From assembly GCA_046295655.1 (NCBI GenBank), contig JBKBMT010000021.1:1-38796 (forward strand): DNA of 38,796 nt, read 5' to 3'. The translations under genes were made by a program, and so were the position numbers. The stretch is from JBKBMT01 sp046295655 (GTDB taxonomy: Bacteria; Pseudomonadota; Alphaproteobacteria; Rhodobacterales; Rhodobacteraceae). The notes beneath the pieces were generated by a model, which was given only the letters and a program-made list of their open reading frames with translations, did not search any database and was not told the DNA's origin. Position 1 is the stretch's first letter. Each line of letters begins with the position of its first letter. Positions 1 to 8,797 of the stretch are shown piece after piece.

Positions 1-609
1 GTGGGGACCATCATCCTCGGCATCGCCACGCCCACCGAAAGCGCGGCGCTGGGCTGCATGGGGGTGCTGCTGCTCCTGTTCGTCTATCGCAAGTTCAGCT
101 GGGCGGTGATCTGGAGGTCGCTGGACGACGCGATGAAGGTCACGGCGATGACCTTCCTCATCATCACCGCCTCGACGACCTTCAGCCAGATCTTCGCCTT
201 CTCGGGCGCCTCGAACGGGTTCATCCGCGCGATCACCGGTTTCGAGCTTGGCCCCTACGGCATCCTCGTGATGATGGTGCTGGTGGTGCTGGTCCTCGGC
301 ATGTTCATGGATCAGGTGTCGATGATGCTGATCACCCTGCCGCTGTTCATGCCGATCGCCTATGCCTACGGCTTCGACCCGGTATGGATGGGGCTGATCC
401 TGTTGCTGGCCTACGAGGTGGGCTTCACCACCCCGCCGTTCGGCCTGCTGCTCTACATCGTGCTCGGTGTGGCGCCGAAGGGCACTACGCTGCGCACCAT
501 GGCCTTCGCCGCCGCGCCCTATGTCGCGCTGACGCTTCTGCTGATCGCGATCGTGGCGGTGTTCCCGCCGCTTGCGCTCTACCTGCCGTCGATCATCGTG
601 GGGCGGTAG
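1..609 (+). CDS. dctM: TRAP transporter large permease (DctM family), C-terminal part
   Basis: The product is the large membrane subunit of a tripartite ATP-independent periplasmic transporter, which moves organic acids and similar solutes using ion gradients. The visible 202 residues are almost wholly hydrophobic, with about five or six membrane segments. They carry family stretches GMFMDQVSMMLITLPLFMPI (about 100-119) and TTPPFGLLLYI (about 143-153), typical of the DctM C-terminal half. The full protein is normally about 430 residues, so the N-terminal half lies upstream of the window; the GTG at base 1 is just an in-frame codon. The substrate-binding and small membrane subunits are not visible, so the substrate is unknown. 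The next gene starts 2 bases after the stop, which suggests one transcript. Confidence 0.88.
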   Translation: MGTIILGIATPTESAALGCMGVLLLLFVYRKFSWAVIWRSLDDAMKVTAMTFLIITASTTFSQIFAFSGASNGFIRAITGFELGPYGILVMMVLVVLVLGMFMDQVSMMLITLPLFMPIAYAYGFDPVWMGLILLLAYEVGFTTPPFGLLLYIVLGVAPKGTTLRTMAFAAAPYVALTLLLIAIVAVFPPLALYLPSIIVGR

Positions 610-611
610 CG

Positions 612-1280
612 ATGTTCGCGCTGGTCGTGATGTTCCAGGGGGCGGGGCCTGCCGATCCGACCGAGGTCGAGGCCCTGGCCGCGCGGCTTGGGCAAACGCC
701 GGCAATGCGCACGGCGCTGATCTTCACCCCGGCGACGGCGCGGGACATCTATGTTGACGACGGCGCAGCGCCGCCGCTGGGGCTGCAGTTGCTGTTCGAC
801 CGGCTGGAGGAACTCGAAGGGGCCGCCGCGCATCTGGCCGATGCGCTTGCCGCCGTGACCTCGCTGCGCGGCACGCTCCCTGATGCACAGGCGTTCTGGC
901 GCAGGACCTTTCCGGTGGACGATCCGGTGCCGCGCGGCGAGCGGCCTTGTTCCTATGTCGTCCATTACCCCGGTCCGGCCGCCGACCCCGACGCCTGGCA
1001 CGCCCACTACATCGCCGGCCACCCGCCTCTGTTCCGCCGCTTCCCCGGGATCCGCGCCATCGAGATCCTGACGCCGGTGGACTGGATCTGCCGCCTGCCG
1101 GCCCGGAAGGTGCGCCACATGCAGCGCAACCGGGTGATGTTCGACAGTCCCGAAGCGCTGACCGCAGCCCTGCAATCGTCGGTCCGGCACGAGTTGCGGG
1201 CCGATTTTCACAGCTTTCCGGCCTTTGAGGGCGGCAATTTCCACTATCCGATGATCACCCGGCAGGTCGTTCCCGGCTGA
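612..1280 (+). CDS. EthD-like dimeric alpha/beta-barrel protein
   Basis: A 222-residue soluble protein. I chose the ATG at 612, 2 bases after the TRAP permease stop, rather than longer in-frame starts that would run through the permease gene. Residues about 115-155 contain the hallmark of EthD/stress-responsive dimeric alpha/beta barrels: a beta strand (SYVVHYPG), then W-H-x-H-Y-x-x-x-H-P-P-L and a following strand. The N-terminal half (MFALVVMFQGAG) looks like a first, weaker copy of the same ferredoxin-like fold. EthD proteins accompany degradative oxygenases and other catabolic genes, but no specific reaction can be assigned. Tight coupling to the transporter suggests a role with the imported compound. 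This link is inference. Confidence 0.62.
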   Translation: MFALVVMFQGAGPADPTEVEALAARLGQTPAMRTALIFTPATARDIYVDDGAAPPLGLQLLFDRLEELEGAAAHLADALAAVTSLRGTLPDAQAFWRRTFPVDDPVPRGERPCSYVVHYPGPAADPDAWHAHYIAGHPPLFRRFPGIRAIEILTPVDWICRLPARKVRHMQRNRVMFDSPEALTAALQSSVRHELRADFHSFPAFEGGNFHYPMITRQVVPG

Positions 1281-1341
1281 GCAGGGACGCGCTCGGCGCG
1301 GCCGAAGCCGACGGTCCCCGACCTCGCCCGGCACCGGGGAC

Positions 1342-1370
1342 GGGCAGGCCGGCATCCGGCCGATCTGCCC
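1342..1370. terminator. Candidate bidirectional terminator hairpin
   Basis: A two-step stem sits between two converging genes: GGGCAG (1342-1347) pairs with CTGCCC (1365-1370), and inside it GCCGG pairs with CCGGC around a CAT loop. A second inverted pair, GTCCCCG and CGGGGAC, lies just to the left at about 1314-1341. There is no T-tract on either side, so intrinsic termination is not certain. Confidence 0.35.
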
Positions 1371-1382
1371 GCCGCGACTGTC

Positions 1383-4300
1383 TCAGCTGCACCCGCTTGT
1401 CGCGCCGCAGGTGTTGCATTTCATGCAGGTGCCGTTGCGCACCAGCGTGTAGTTGCCGCATTCGCCACAGGGGTCGCCCTCGTAGCCCTGGATCCGGGCC
1501 TTGGCGCGGGCGTCGAGTGCCACGGCCGCCACCGCGACGTGACCCGGCTCGGCCGCCATGGCCATCGCCGAAACCCCGCCCGACAGCGCCGTGCTGCCCG
1601 AGACGCCGCCCTGCAACACCACCAGTTCCTGCGGCAGACGCTTGCGCAGGTAGCCGGTCGAGCTGATCTGTTTCAGCACCTCCAGTCCGCGGCTGGCGGC
1701 CTCGTCCGATACCTCGGCGATGTTGCGCTTGCCTTCCTCCTCACCCCGGCCGAGTTCGTCAAAGCTTGCGCCCTGCGGTTTCACATGCGCCAGATCGGTG
1801 CGGTCGAGGTAGCTGACCGCCAGTTCGCGGAAGATGTAGTCGAGGATCGAGGTGGCGTTCTTGATCGAGTCGTTGCCCTGCACCATCCCGGCCGGCTCGA
1901 ACCGGGTGAAGGTAAAGGCTTCGACGAATTCCTCAAGCGGAACACCGTATTGCAGGCCGACGCTCACAGCGATTGCGAAGTTGTTCATCATCGCCCGGAA
2001 GCCCGCGCCTTCCTTGTGCATGTCGATGAAGATCTCGCCGAGACTGCCGTCGGCATATTCCCCGGTCCGCAGATAGACCTTGTGGCCGCCGACGATGGCC
2101 TTCTGGGTATAGCCCTTGCGGCGCTCGGGCAGCTTTTCCCGATGGCTGCGCACGATCTCGCGCACGATCACCTTCTCGACGATCTTCTCGGCCAGGACCT
2201 GCGCCTTTGCCGCCGGCGCGCCGGTGGCCAGCACTTCCTCGGCCTCTTCGTCGTCCTCGACCAGGGCGGCCGCAAGCGGCTGGCTCAGCTTCGAGCCGTC
2301 GCGGTAGATCGCATTGGCCTTCAGCGCAAGGCTGTGGCTCAGGTCATAGGCCGCCAGCACCTCGGCGATGGTGGCGTTGTTGGGCATGTTGATGGTCTTG
2401 CTGATCGCGCCCGAGATGAAGCTCTGCGCCGCCGCCATCATGCGGATGTGGCTTTCGACCGAGAGGAACCGGGTGCCCTTCTTGCCGCAGGGATTGGCAC
2501 AGTCGAAGACCGGAAGATGTTCGGGCTTCAGATGCGGCGCGCCCTCCAGCGTCATCGTCCCGCAGACATGGTCGTTCGCCGCCTCGATCTGCGCCCGGGT
2601 GAAGCCGAGGTGCCGCAGAAGGTCGAAGCCGGGGTCGTTCAGCTTCTCGGCCGGGATGCCCAGCGTGCCCTGGCAGAAGTCCTCGCCCAGGGTCCACTGG
2701 TTGAAGACGAAGCGGATGTCGAAGGCCGAGGGCAGCGCGGCCTCGATCTTCTCGATCTCGCGCGGGCCGAAACCGTGGCCGATCAGCGAAGTGTGGTTGA
2801 TCCCCGGCGCCTGGCCCAGACTGCCGTGCCCGACGGCATGGGCCACGATCTCGGCGATCTCGGCCGGGCGGTAGCCCAGCTTTTCCAGCGCCGCAGGCAC
2901 CGACTGGTTGATGATCTTGAAATAGCCGCCGCCGGCGAGCTTCTTGAACTTCACCAGCGCGAAGTCGGGCTCGATCCCGGTCGTGTCGCAGTCCATCACC
3001 AGCCCGATCGTGCCGGTGGGCGCGATCACCGTCGCCTGGGCATTGCGATAGCCGTGCCGCTCGCCCAGCGACAGCGCCTCGTCCCAGGCGGATTTCGCAA
3101 GGGCGACCAGCCGTTGATCCGGGCAGTTCGACTGATCCAGCGGGACCGGCGCGACGTTCACCGCCTCGCAGGGCGTTCCATGCGCCGCGGCCCGGTGGTT
3201 GCGGATCACCCGCAGCATGTGGTCGCGGTTCTTCGCATAGCCCGGGAACGGCCCGAGCTCGGCCGCCATCTCGGCCGAGGTCGCATAGGAGACGCCGGTC
3301 ATGATCGCGGTCAGTGCCCCGCACAACGCCCGGCCCTCGGCGCTGTCGTAGGGCAGGCCCATGTTCATCAGCAGCCCGCCGATGTTGGCATAGCCCAGCC
3401 CGAGCGTGCGGAAATCATAGGACCGCTGCGCGATCTCGCGGCTGGGGAACTGCGCCATCATGACGCTGATTTCCAGCGTCACGGTCCACAGCCGGGTGGC
3501 GTGCACATAGGCATCGGCATCGAAACGCCCGTCGCGCCAGAAGGTCAGGAGATTCATCGACGCCAGGTTGCAGGCCGTGTCGTCGAGGAACATGTATTCC
3601 GAGCAGGGATTGGACCCCCGGATCGGCCCGTCCGCCGGGCAGGTATGCCAGGCGTTGACGGTATCGTGGAACTGGATGCCCGGGTCGGCGCAGGCCCAGG
3701 CGGCATGGCCGATCTGTTCCCACAGGTCGCGCGCCTTGACGATCTTTGCCACCTTGCCGTCGGTGCGGCGGATCAGTTCCCAGTCGGCATCGTCCCGAAC
3801 CGCCTTCAGGAAGGCGTCGGTGACCCGGACCGAGTTGTTGGAATTCTGACCCGAGACGCTGGCATAGGCCTCGCTGTCCCAGTCGGTGTCGTAGGTCGGG
3901 AACTCGATCGACCCGTATCCCTGCCGCGCATAGTCCAGCACCCGCTTGACATAGGTATCCGGGATCATGGCCTTCCGCGCAGACCGCAGGGCGGCCTTGA
4001 GCGCCGGGTTCCTTGCCGGATCGGTCGCGTCGGCGGCGTCGCCGTCCCAGCCGCGGATGGCCGCGAAGATGTCGTTCAGCCGCGCTTCATGCGCCTTCGA
4101 CCCGGCGACCAGCGAGGCGACCTTCTGCTCTTCGATCACCTTCCAGTTGATGAACTGCTCGATATCCGGGTGATCCATGTCGCAGATCACCATCTTGGCC
4201 GCCCGCCGCGTGGTGCCGCCCGACTTGATGGCGCCGGCCGCCCTGTCGCCGATCTTCAGGAACCCCATCAGGCCCGAGGACTTGCCGCCGCCCGACAGCT

Positions 4301-5030
4301 TTTCGCCCTCGCCCCGCAGGGACGAGAAGTTGGTGCCGGTGCCCGAACCGTATTTGAACAGCCGCGCCTCGCGGACCCAGAGATCCATGATGCCGCCTTC
4401 GTTCACCAGGTCGTCGGCGACCGACTGGATGAAGCAGGCGTGTGGCTGGGGATGTTCATAGGCGCTTTCGGACTTCACGAGCTTGCCCGACTGCCAGTCC
4501 ACATAGAAGTGCCCCTGGCTGGGTCCGTCGATGCCGTAGGCCCAGTGCAGCCCGGTGTTGAACCACTGCGGCGAATTGGGCGCCGCCATCTGGCGGGCCA
4601 GCATGAATCGCATCTCGTCGAAATAGGCGCGGGCGTCCGCTTCGGTGCTGAAATAGCCGCCCTTCCAGCCCCAGTAGGCCCAGGCACCGGCAAGACGGTC
4701 GAACACCTGTTTGGCGCTGGTTTCGCCGCCGAACCGCTCGGTGGCGGGCAGGGCCGCAAGCGCGGATTCGTCCGGGACGGACCGCCACAGGAATTCCGGC
4801 ACGCCCTTCTCGCGCACCCGTTTCAGGCGCGTCGGCACGCCGGCCTTGCGGAAGTACTTCTGGGCCAGCACGTCCGAGGCGACCTGGCTCCAGCCCTCGG
4901 GCACCTCGACAGCCTCGTTGCGAAAGACGACCTTGCCGTCGGGATTGCGAATCTCCGAAACGGTCGTCGCGAAGGCGATCGCGCCATAGGCGCCGGTCTC
5001 TTCGGTGGTGAATCTGCGCTCGATCTTCAT
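1383..5030 (-). CDS. nrdJ: Adenosylcobalamin-dependent (class II) ribonucleotide reductase
   Basis: NrdJ reduces ribonucleotides to deoxyribonucleotides, using adenosylcobalamin to generate the thiyl radical, and works with or without oxygen. The 1,215-residue protein has NSPQWFNTGL near the N-terminal nucleotide-binding part, and GSNPCSE at about residue 473 with the catalytic Asn, radical Cys and Glu. APTGTIG-x-x-x-D-C-D-T-T-G-I-E-P-D lies at about 670-690. The extreme C-terminus (about 1187-1215) is Cys-rich, CGECGNYTLV then CMKCNTC, matching the metal-binding and redox-shuttle tail of long alphaproteobacterial NrdJ. Length fits that clade. The ATG at 5030 gives the expected N-terminus. 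No nrdA/nrdB is in the window. A cobalamin uptake operon lies at 11.7-17.4 kb. Confidence 0.97.
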   Translation of the reverse strand: MKIERRFTTEETGAYGAIAFATTVSEIRNPDGKVVFRNEAVEVPEGWSQVASDVLAQKYFRKAGVPTRLKRVREKGVPEFLWRSVPDESALAALPATERFGGETSAKQVFDRLAGAWAYWGWKGGYFSTEADARAYFDEMRFMLARQMAAPNSPQWFNTGLHWAYGIDGPSQGHFYVDWQSGKLVKSESAYEHPQPHACFIQSVADDLVNEGGIMDLWVREARLFKYGSGTGTNFSSLRGEGEKLSGGGKSSGLMGFLKIGDRAAGAIKSGGTTRRAAKMVICDMDHPDIEQFINWKVIEEQKVASLVAGSKAHEARLNDIFAAIRGWDGDAADATDPARNPALKAALRSARKAMIPDTYVKRVLDYARQGYGSIEFPTYDTDWDSEAYASVSGQNSNNSVRVTDAFLKAVRDDADWELIRRTDGKVAKIVKARDLWEQIGHAAWACADPGIQFHDTVNAWHTCPADGPIRGSNPCSEYMFLDDTACNLASMNLLTFWRDGRFDADAYVHATRLWTVTLEISVMMAQFPSREIAQRSYDFRTLGLGYANIGGLLMNMGLPYDSAEGRALCGALTAIMTGVSYATSAEMAAELGPFPGYAKNRDHMLRVIRNHRAAAHGTPCEAVNVAPVPLDQSNCPDQRLVALAKSAWDEALSLGERHGYRNAQATVIAPTGTIGLVMDCDTTGIEPDFALVKFKKLAGGGYFKIINQSVPAALEKLGYRPAEIAEIVAHAVGHGSLGQAPGINHTSLIGHGFGPREIEKIEAALPSAFDIRFVFNQWTLGEDFCQGTLGIPAEKLNDPGFDLLRHLGFTRAQIEAANDHVCGTMTLEGAPHLKPEHLPVFDCANPCGKKGTRFLSVESHIRMMAAAQSFISGAISKTINMPNNATIAEVLAAYDLSHSLALKANAIYRDGSKLSQPLAAALVEDDEEAEEVLATGAPAAKAQVLAEKIVEKVIVREIVRSHREKLPERRKGYTQKAIVGGHKVYLRTGEYADGSLGEIFIDMHKEGAGFRAMMNNFAIAVSVGLQYGVPLEEFVEAFTFTRFEPAGMVQGNDSIKNATSILDYIFRELAVSYLDRTDLAHVKPQGASFDELGRGEEEGKRNIAEVSDEAASRGLEVLKQISSTGYLRKRLPQELVVLQGGVSGSTALSGGVSAMAMAAEPGHVAVAAVALDARAKARIQGYEGDPCGECGNYTLVRNGTCMKCNTCGATSGCS

Positions 5031-5400
5031 CTGCCCCGTCTCCTGTCCTTGTCCGGGCCTGCCCGGTTGCCGCCCGGCGACGCCGCTGCCCCTTGTCGTG
5101 CAACAGCCTTCGCGTGGCCGACCATCGTCCCGGCCACCGTCCTCGGTGCGGTTCTGTGTTGTTTCCGTCCCTCGCCGCCTGGCACCACATCTTGTGGTTC
5201 TGTCCGGCGCTGGATCAACCTGTCGTAAGTCTGGTCAGCCCGCAACGGTTTTTTTACATGGCAGGGCGGATTTTTTCTCTTGACCGGCGGCGCCGACACG
5301 ATCGGTCGGAGCGACTGCGATTCACACCCGGCCAGACGATAGCAAGGCAGCCGGGCGGACGCGGCTTGCCTTGCCCCGGCGCCCGTCCTATCACGCGCGC
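5031..5400. other. Divergent intergenic region between nrdJ and the acyltransferase gene
   Basis: This 370-base stretch separates two divergent genes and must hold both promoters. I see a candidate nrdJ promoter with an NrdR-like dyad at 5182-5218, and two T-tracts at 5249-5255 and 5271-5276, which are A-tracts on the nrdJ strand. I see no convincing promoter for the rightward gene and no small gene or RNA. The open frames crossing it are low-complexity GC-rich translations without start signals. Confidence 0.5.
5182..5218 (-). promoter_or_regulatory. Candidate nrdJ promoter with NrdR-box-like dyad
   Basis: On the nrdJ strand, TTGATC (5218-5213) and CAAGAT (5194-5189) are 18 bases apart and could be the -35 and -10. 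Overlapping the -10 is the dyad CCACAAGATGTGGTGC (5197-5182), which agrees with most conserved positions of the NrdR box acaCnAtATaTnGtgt. NrdR boxes normally come in pairs, and I could not find a good second copy one phased distance away, so this is tentative. Confidence 0.35.
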
Positions 5401-6297
5401 ATGACCGAAGCCGCATCCTTCCGCCCCGACCACTGGGTGCAGGACCGTCTGCTGCGCGGCTTGATCGGCGGCCTTCTCCGGCTGCCCTATGAACGGCGGG
5501 TGCCGCTGGCCGGACATGCCGTGTCGCGCCTCGCCGCGCCGGTGGCCGGCTGGCCGCGGCGCATCCGCGAGAACCTCGCGCTCGCCTGGCCCGATCTGCC
5601 CGAGGCAGAGGTGCGCCGTCTGGTGCGCGCCGTGCCCGACAACTTCGGCCGCACGGTGATCGAACTCTATTCCGGCGCCGAGTTCACCGCCCGCGCGGTC
5701 GCGGCCGAACCGGAAGGCCCGGGCATGGCCGCGCTCGACGCCGCCCGGCGCGAGGGCCGGCCGGTCGTGCTGGTGACCGGGCATTTCGGCAACTACGACG
5801 CCAGCCGGGCGGCGCTCGGCGCGCGCGGGTTCCCTGTGGGCGGCCTCTATCGGCCGATGTCGAACCGGTATTTCAATACCCATTACGTTGCCGCAATGGA
5901 GGCGATCGGCACGCCGATATTCCCGCGCGACGCGACCGGCATGAAGGGAATGCTGCGCCACCTGCGAAAGGGTGGCATCCTCGGCATGGTGGTGGATCAG
6001 CACATGGGCCACGGGGCACCGCTCAGCTTTTTCGGCACAACGGCGCTCACGGCGCTGTCGGCAGCGGAACTTGCGCTTCGTCATGACGCGCTGCTGATCC
6101 CCGCCTATGGCATTCGACAGCCCGACGGGCTGAGCTTCCGCACCGTGATCGAGGCGCCGGTGCCGCCCGGCACGCCCGAGGTGATGACCCAGGCGCTGAA
6201 CGACAGTCTTGAGGCGCGGGTGCGCGCCAACCCCGAGCAGTGGCTGTGGATCCATCGCCGCTGGAAGGCGGTGCAGAGGGGTCAGGTCGCACCCTGA
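5401..6297 (+). CDS. Lysophospholipid/lipid A acyltransferase (LpxL/HtrB family)
   Basis: Members of this family transfer fatty acyl groups to lipid A precursors or related lipids at the inner face of the cytoplasmic membrane. The 298-residue protein has the acyltransferase catalytic motif HX4D as HFGNYD (His128, Asp133). It also has a later VVDQHMG-x-G segment (about 198-205) and the C-terminal ANPEQWLWIHRRWK block typical of LpxL/LpxM. Length (about 300) is normal. Start: ATG 5401. The gene stands alone on the plus strand, and its last 16 bases overlap the 3' end of the convergent amidase gene. Lipid A late acylation is the most likely role, but an ornithine-lipid or similar substrate cannot be excluded. 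Confidence 0.85.
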   Translation: MTEAASFRPDHWVQDRLLRGLIGGLLRLPYERRVPLAGHAVSRLAAPVAGWPRRIRENLALAWPDLPEAEVRRLVRAVPDNFGRTVIELYSGAEFTARAVAAEPEGPGMAALDAARREGRPVVLVTGHFGNYDASRAALGARGFPVGGLYRPMSNRYFNTHYVAAMEAIGTPIFPRDATGMKGMLRHLRKGGILGMVVDQHMGHGAPLSFFGTTALTALSAAELALRHDALLIPAYGIRQPDGLSFRTVIEAPVPPGTPEVMTQALNDSLEARVRANPEQWLWIHRRWKAVQRGQVAP

Positions 6298-7700
6298 CCG
6301 GGCGGGCGCCGGCCCGGCCAGTCGGTCGCACGGTGCCAGGCCTGACCCAGCCGCAGCACCGCCCGGTCGGCCCCGCGGCGGCCGATCAGCTGCAACCCCA
6401 TCGGCAGGCCGTCCGGCCCGAACCCCGCCGGCACCGCCAGCACCGGCAGGCCGATCAGCCCGGCGGGCACCACCACTTCCATCCAGCGGTGATAGCTGTC
6501 CATCGGCCGGTCCGCGACCATCCGCGGCCAGCGCAAGTCCTTCGGGAACGGCCAGACCTGGGCGGAGGGAAGCGCCAGAACGTCGAAGCGTTCGAACAGG
6601 GCGGCCGCCGCCGAGAACCAGTCGGATCGCAGGACCGAGGCGCGGTGAACCTCCATCGCCGACAACGCGAGGCCCCGCTCGATTTCCCACACCGCCTCGG
6701 GCTTCAACCGCGACCGCTTTGCCGGATCGGCATGCAGGACGCCGAGCCGACCGGCCACCGCCCAGGCGCGCAATGTGGTCCATGCATCCCATATCCGGGC
6801 CGCCGGAAAGGGCGGGGGCAAGGGTTCGACCCGGCAGCCGAGATCCTCGAAGCCGCACAGGGCGGTCTCGCAGGTCTCGATGATGCCGGCTTCCATCGGA
6901 TAGCTGCCGCCCCAGTCGCCAAGCCAGCCGATGCGCAGTCCGCGCGGATCGGTATCCAGCTCCTCGGCGAAGGGTTCGGCCGGCATTCCGTGCGGCACGC
7001 GCGGGTCGGGCACGGCAAGGATCCCGAGCAGCCGCGCGATATCCTCGACCGTGCGCGCCATGGGCCCATCGGTCGCCAGCTGGTGCAGGAAGGTGTCGCC
7101 GACCGGATCGCCCGGCACCCGACCCCAGGTCGGGCGAAAACCGTAGACATTGCAGAAGGCGGCCGGGTTGCGGAGGCTTCCCATCATGTCCGACCCGTCG
7201 GCCACCGGCACCAGCCGCGCCGCCAGCGCCGCCGCCGCCCCGCCCGAGGATCCGCCGGCCGTCCGGGCGGTGTCGTAGGGGTTTGCCGTCACCCCGTGGA
7301 CCGGGTTGAAGGAATGCGAGCCCAACCCGAATTCGGGGGTGTTGGTCTTGCCGACGAGGATCGCGCCGGCCGCCCGCAGCCGCGCGGCCAGAAGATCGTC
7401 GCGGTCGGGAACATGGTCGGCAAAGATCGGCGAGCCCCATGTGCTCCGGACGCCCGCGACCTGCACCAGATCCTTGACCGCCAGAGGCATCCCGTGCAGC
7501 CAGCCGCGCCGGGGCCCAGCATCGGCGGTCCGCGCCTCGGCCATCAGCGTGTCGCGGTCGCGCATCGCGACGATGGCGTTCAGGCGCGGGTTGACGGCCT
7601 CGATCCTGTCAAGGAACGCCGCCATGACCTCGGTGCAGGAAATCGCGCGCCGCGCGATCTGGTCGGCAAGCTCGGTCGCGGAAAGCGCGGTCGGGTCCAT
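6282..7700 (-). CDS. Amidase (amidase-signature family)
   Basis: The enzyme hydrolyses a carboxamide with the Ser-cisSer-Lys triad. In this 472-residue protein, Lys76 lies in PLAVKD, the cis-Ser is Ser151 in the AGGSSGGAA glycine-rich block, and the nucleophile is Ser175 in GSDMMGSLRNPA. The 24-residue spacing between the two serines is the family norm. The last motif is usually GTDTGGS; here two glycines are Met-Met. It is the last gene of the potABCD-like operon, 48 bases after the binding-protein stop, so its substrate may be a transported amide or amine derivative. It resembles generic amidases rather than GatA, since no gatB or gatC is adjacent. Specificity is unknown. Confidence 0.87.
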   Translation of the reverse strand: MDPTALSATELADQIARRAISCTEVMAAFLDRIEAVNPRLNAIVAMRDRDTLMAEARTADAGPRRGWLHGMPLAVKDLVQVAGVRSTWGSPIFADHVPDRDDLLAARLRAAGAILVGKTNTPEFGLGSHSFNPVHGVTANPYDTARTAGGSSGGAAAALAARLVPVADGSDMMGSLRNPAAFCNVYGFRPTWGRVPGDPVGDTFLHQLATDGPMARTVEDIARLLGILAVPDPRVPHGMPAEPFAEELDTDPRGLRIGWLGDWGGSYPMEAGIIETCETALCGFEDLGCRVEPLPPPFPAARIWDAWTTLRAWAVAGRLGVLHADPAKRSRLKPEAVWEIERGLALSAMEVHRASVLRSDWFSAAAALFERFDVLALPSAQVWPFPKDLRWPRMVADRPMDSYHRWMEVVVPAGLIGLPVLAVPAGFGPDGLPMGLQLIGRRGADRAVLRLGQAWHRATDWPGRRPPGQGAT

Positions 7701-7748
7701 TGCGGGGTGCAGGCGGCGCGGGCGATGCCCCGCGCCGCCCGTCTGCCT

Positions 7749-8774
7749 TCAGCGTTGCAGTTCGGTCCAGATCGCGGTCTGGAGCGCCTGGGATTCCTGC
7801 GAACAGGTCGGGCTGAACCTGCCCGCGCTCACCAGATCCGGCGGGATCACCAGCTCGGGCGCACCCTGCATGTCGTCGGGCATGAATGCCTCGGAGCCCT
7901 TCACCCCGTTGGAATAGCGCGCGAAGGCCGAGATCATCGCGGCATTCTCGGGCTCCAGCACGAAGTTGAGGAACAGCTTGGCGTTCTCGACGTTGCGGGC
8001 ATCCGACAGGATCGCGGCGCTGTCCATCCAGACAGGGAAGCCCTCGCGCGGATAGCCGTAGGCGATATCCGGGTTGATCAGCCGGGCGCGCATGGTGGAC
8101 CCGTTCCAGTTCACGCTTGCGGCCACGTCGTTGTTGGCCAGCTTCTCGGTCATGCCATAGTCCATCGACATCCAGTGCGGCTTTGCCGCAACCAGCACGT
8201 CGCGCACCTTGCGCAGCACCTCGCGGTCGGTGGTGCAGCGTTCGCCGCCGACATAGTAGATCGCCAGCGCCATGACGTCGGACATCTCGGGCACCACGTT
8301 GACCCGGCCGCGAAGCTCTTCCGGCGGGTCCAGCCAGATCGCCGAGGTGTTGATGTCGCCCGAATAGACCGAGGTGTTGACCCCGACCCCGGTGGTGCCC
8401 CATTGCCACGGCACCGAATAGCGCCGCCCCGGATCCCAGTCCACGTTCATCCATTCGTCGGCGATGTTGCCGTGGTTCGGGATCTCGGCCGGGTCGAGTT
8501 CCATCAGCAGGCCCTTCTCGATGAAGATCTGCATGTAGGAATCCGACGGCACCACGATGTCGAACCCGTGGCCCCCCGCCTCGATCTTGGCCAGCGCGGT
8601 GTCGTTGCTGTCGTAGTCGGTGACGGTCACGCGCACGCCGTGCTGTTCCTCGAACTTGCGGATCAGGTCGGGCGAGGTGTAGTTGCCCCAGTTGAACAGG
8701 TTCAGCTCGCCCGAGGCCGCCGCAGTGCCTGCGGCGCCGAGGCTCAGCGCGGTGGTCAGCAGAAGTCTTTTCAT
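7749..8774 (-). CDS. potD: ABC transporter periplasmic binding protein, spermidine/putrescine (PotD/PotF) type
   Basis: This is the periplasmic receptor of the adjacent ABC importer. Residues 1-20 form a signal peptide (MKRLLLT, a hydrophobic core, then TAAA before SGE). The mature N-terminus ELNLFNWGNYTSPDLIRKFE is the PotD/PotF signature, followed by GFDIVVPSD (about 70-78) and VPWQWGTTGVGVN (about 115-127), which line the polyamine site in the family. Length is 341 residues (E. coli PotD 348). An AGGAG-less GGGAGA ribosome site precedes ATG 8774, 23 bases after the potC stop. The family also binds other amines and amino-acid derivatives, so polyamine specificity is probable, not proven. 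Confidence 0.9.
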   Translation of the reverse strand: MKRLLLTTALSLGAAGTAAASGELNLFNWGNYTSPDLIRKFEEQHGVRVTVTDYDSNDTALAKIEAGGHGFDIVVPSDSYMQIFIEKGLLMELDPAEIPNHGNIADEWMNVDWDPGRRYSVPWQWGTTGVGVNTSVYSGDINTSAIWLDPPEELRGRVNVVPEMSDVMALAIYYVGGERCTTDREVLRKVRDVLVAAKPHWMSMDYGMTEKLANNDVAASVNWNGSTMRARLINPDIAYGYPREGFPVWMDSAAILSDARNVENAKLFLNFVLEPENAAMISAFARYSNGVKGSEAFMPDDMQGAPELVIPPDLVSAGRFSPTCSQESQALQTAIWTELQR

Positions 8775-8797
8775 CGGTGTCTCCCGGTTGGTGGGGG

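Noticed and set aside
384..611. N-terminal extension of the EthD-like protein into the TRAP gene
   Set aside because: The extension is an Arg/His-rich shadow of the permease, and homology begins at ATG 612.
1539..5228. Very long open frame antisense to nrdJ (about 1,229 codons)
   Set aside because: It mirrors the NrdJ codons in high-GC DNA, is low-complexity and Arg/Gly/Ala-rich, has no recognisable domain and lies over a certain gene.
5249..5276. T-tracts as a terminator before the acyltransferase gene
   Set aside because: No inverted repeat precedes either tract, and both neighbouring genes point away from this region.
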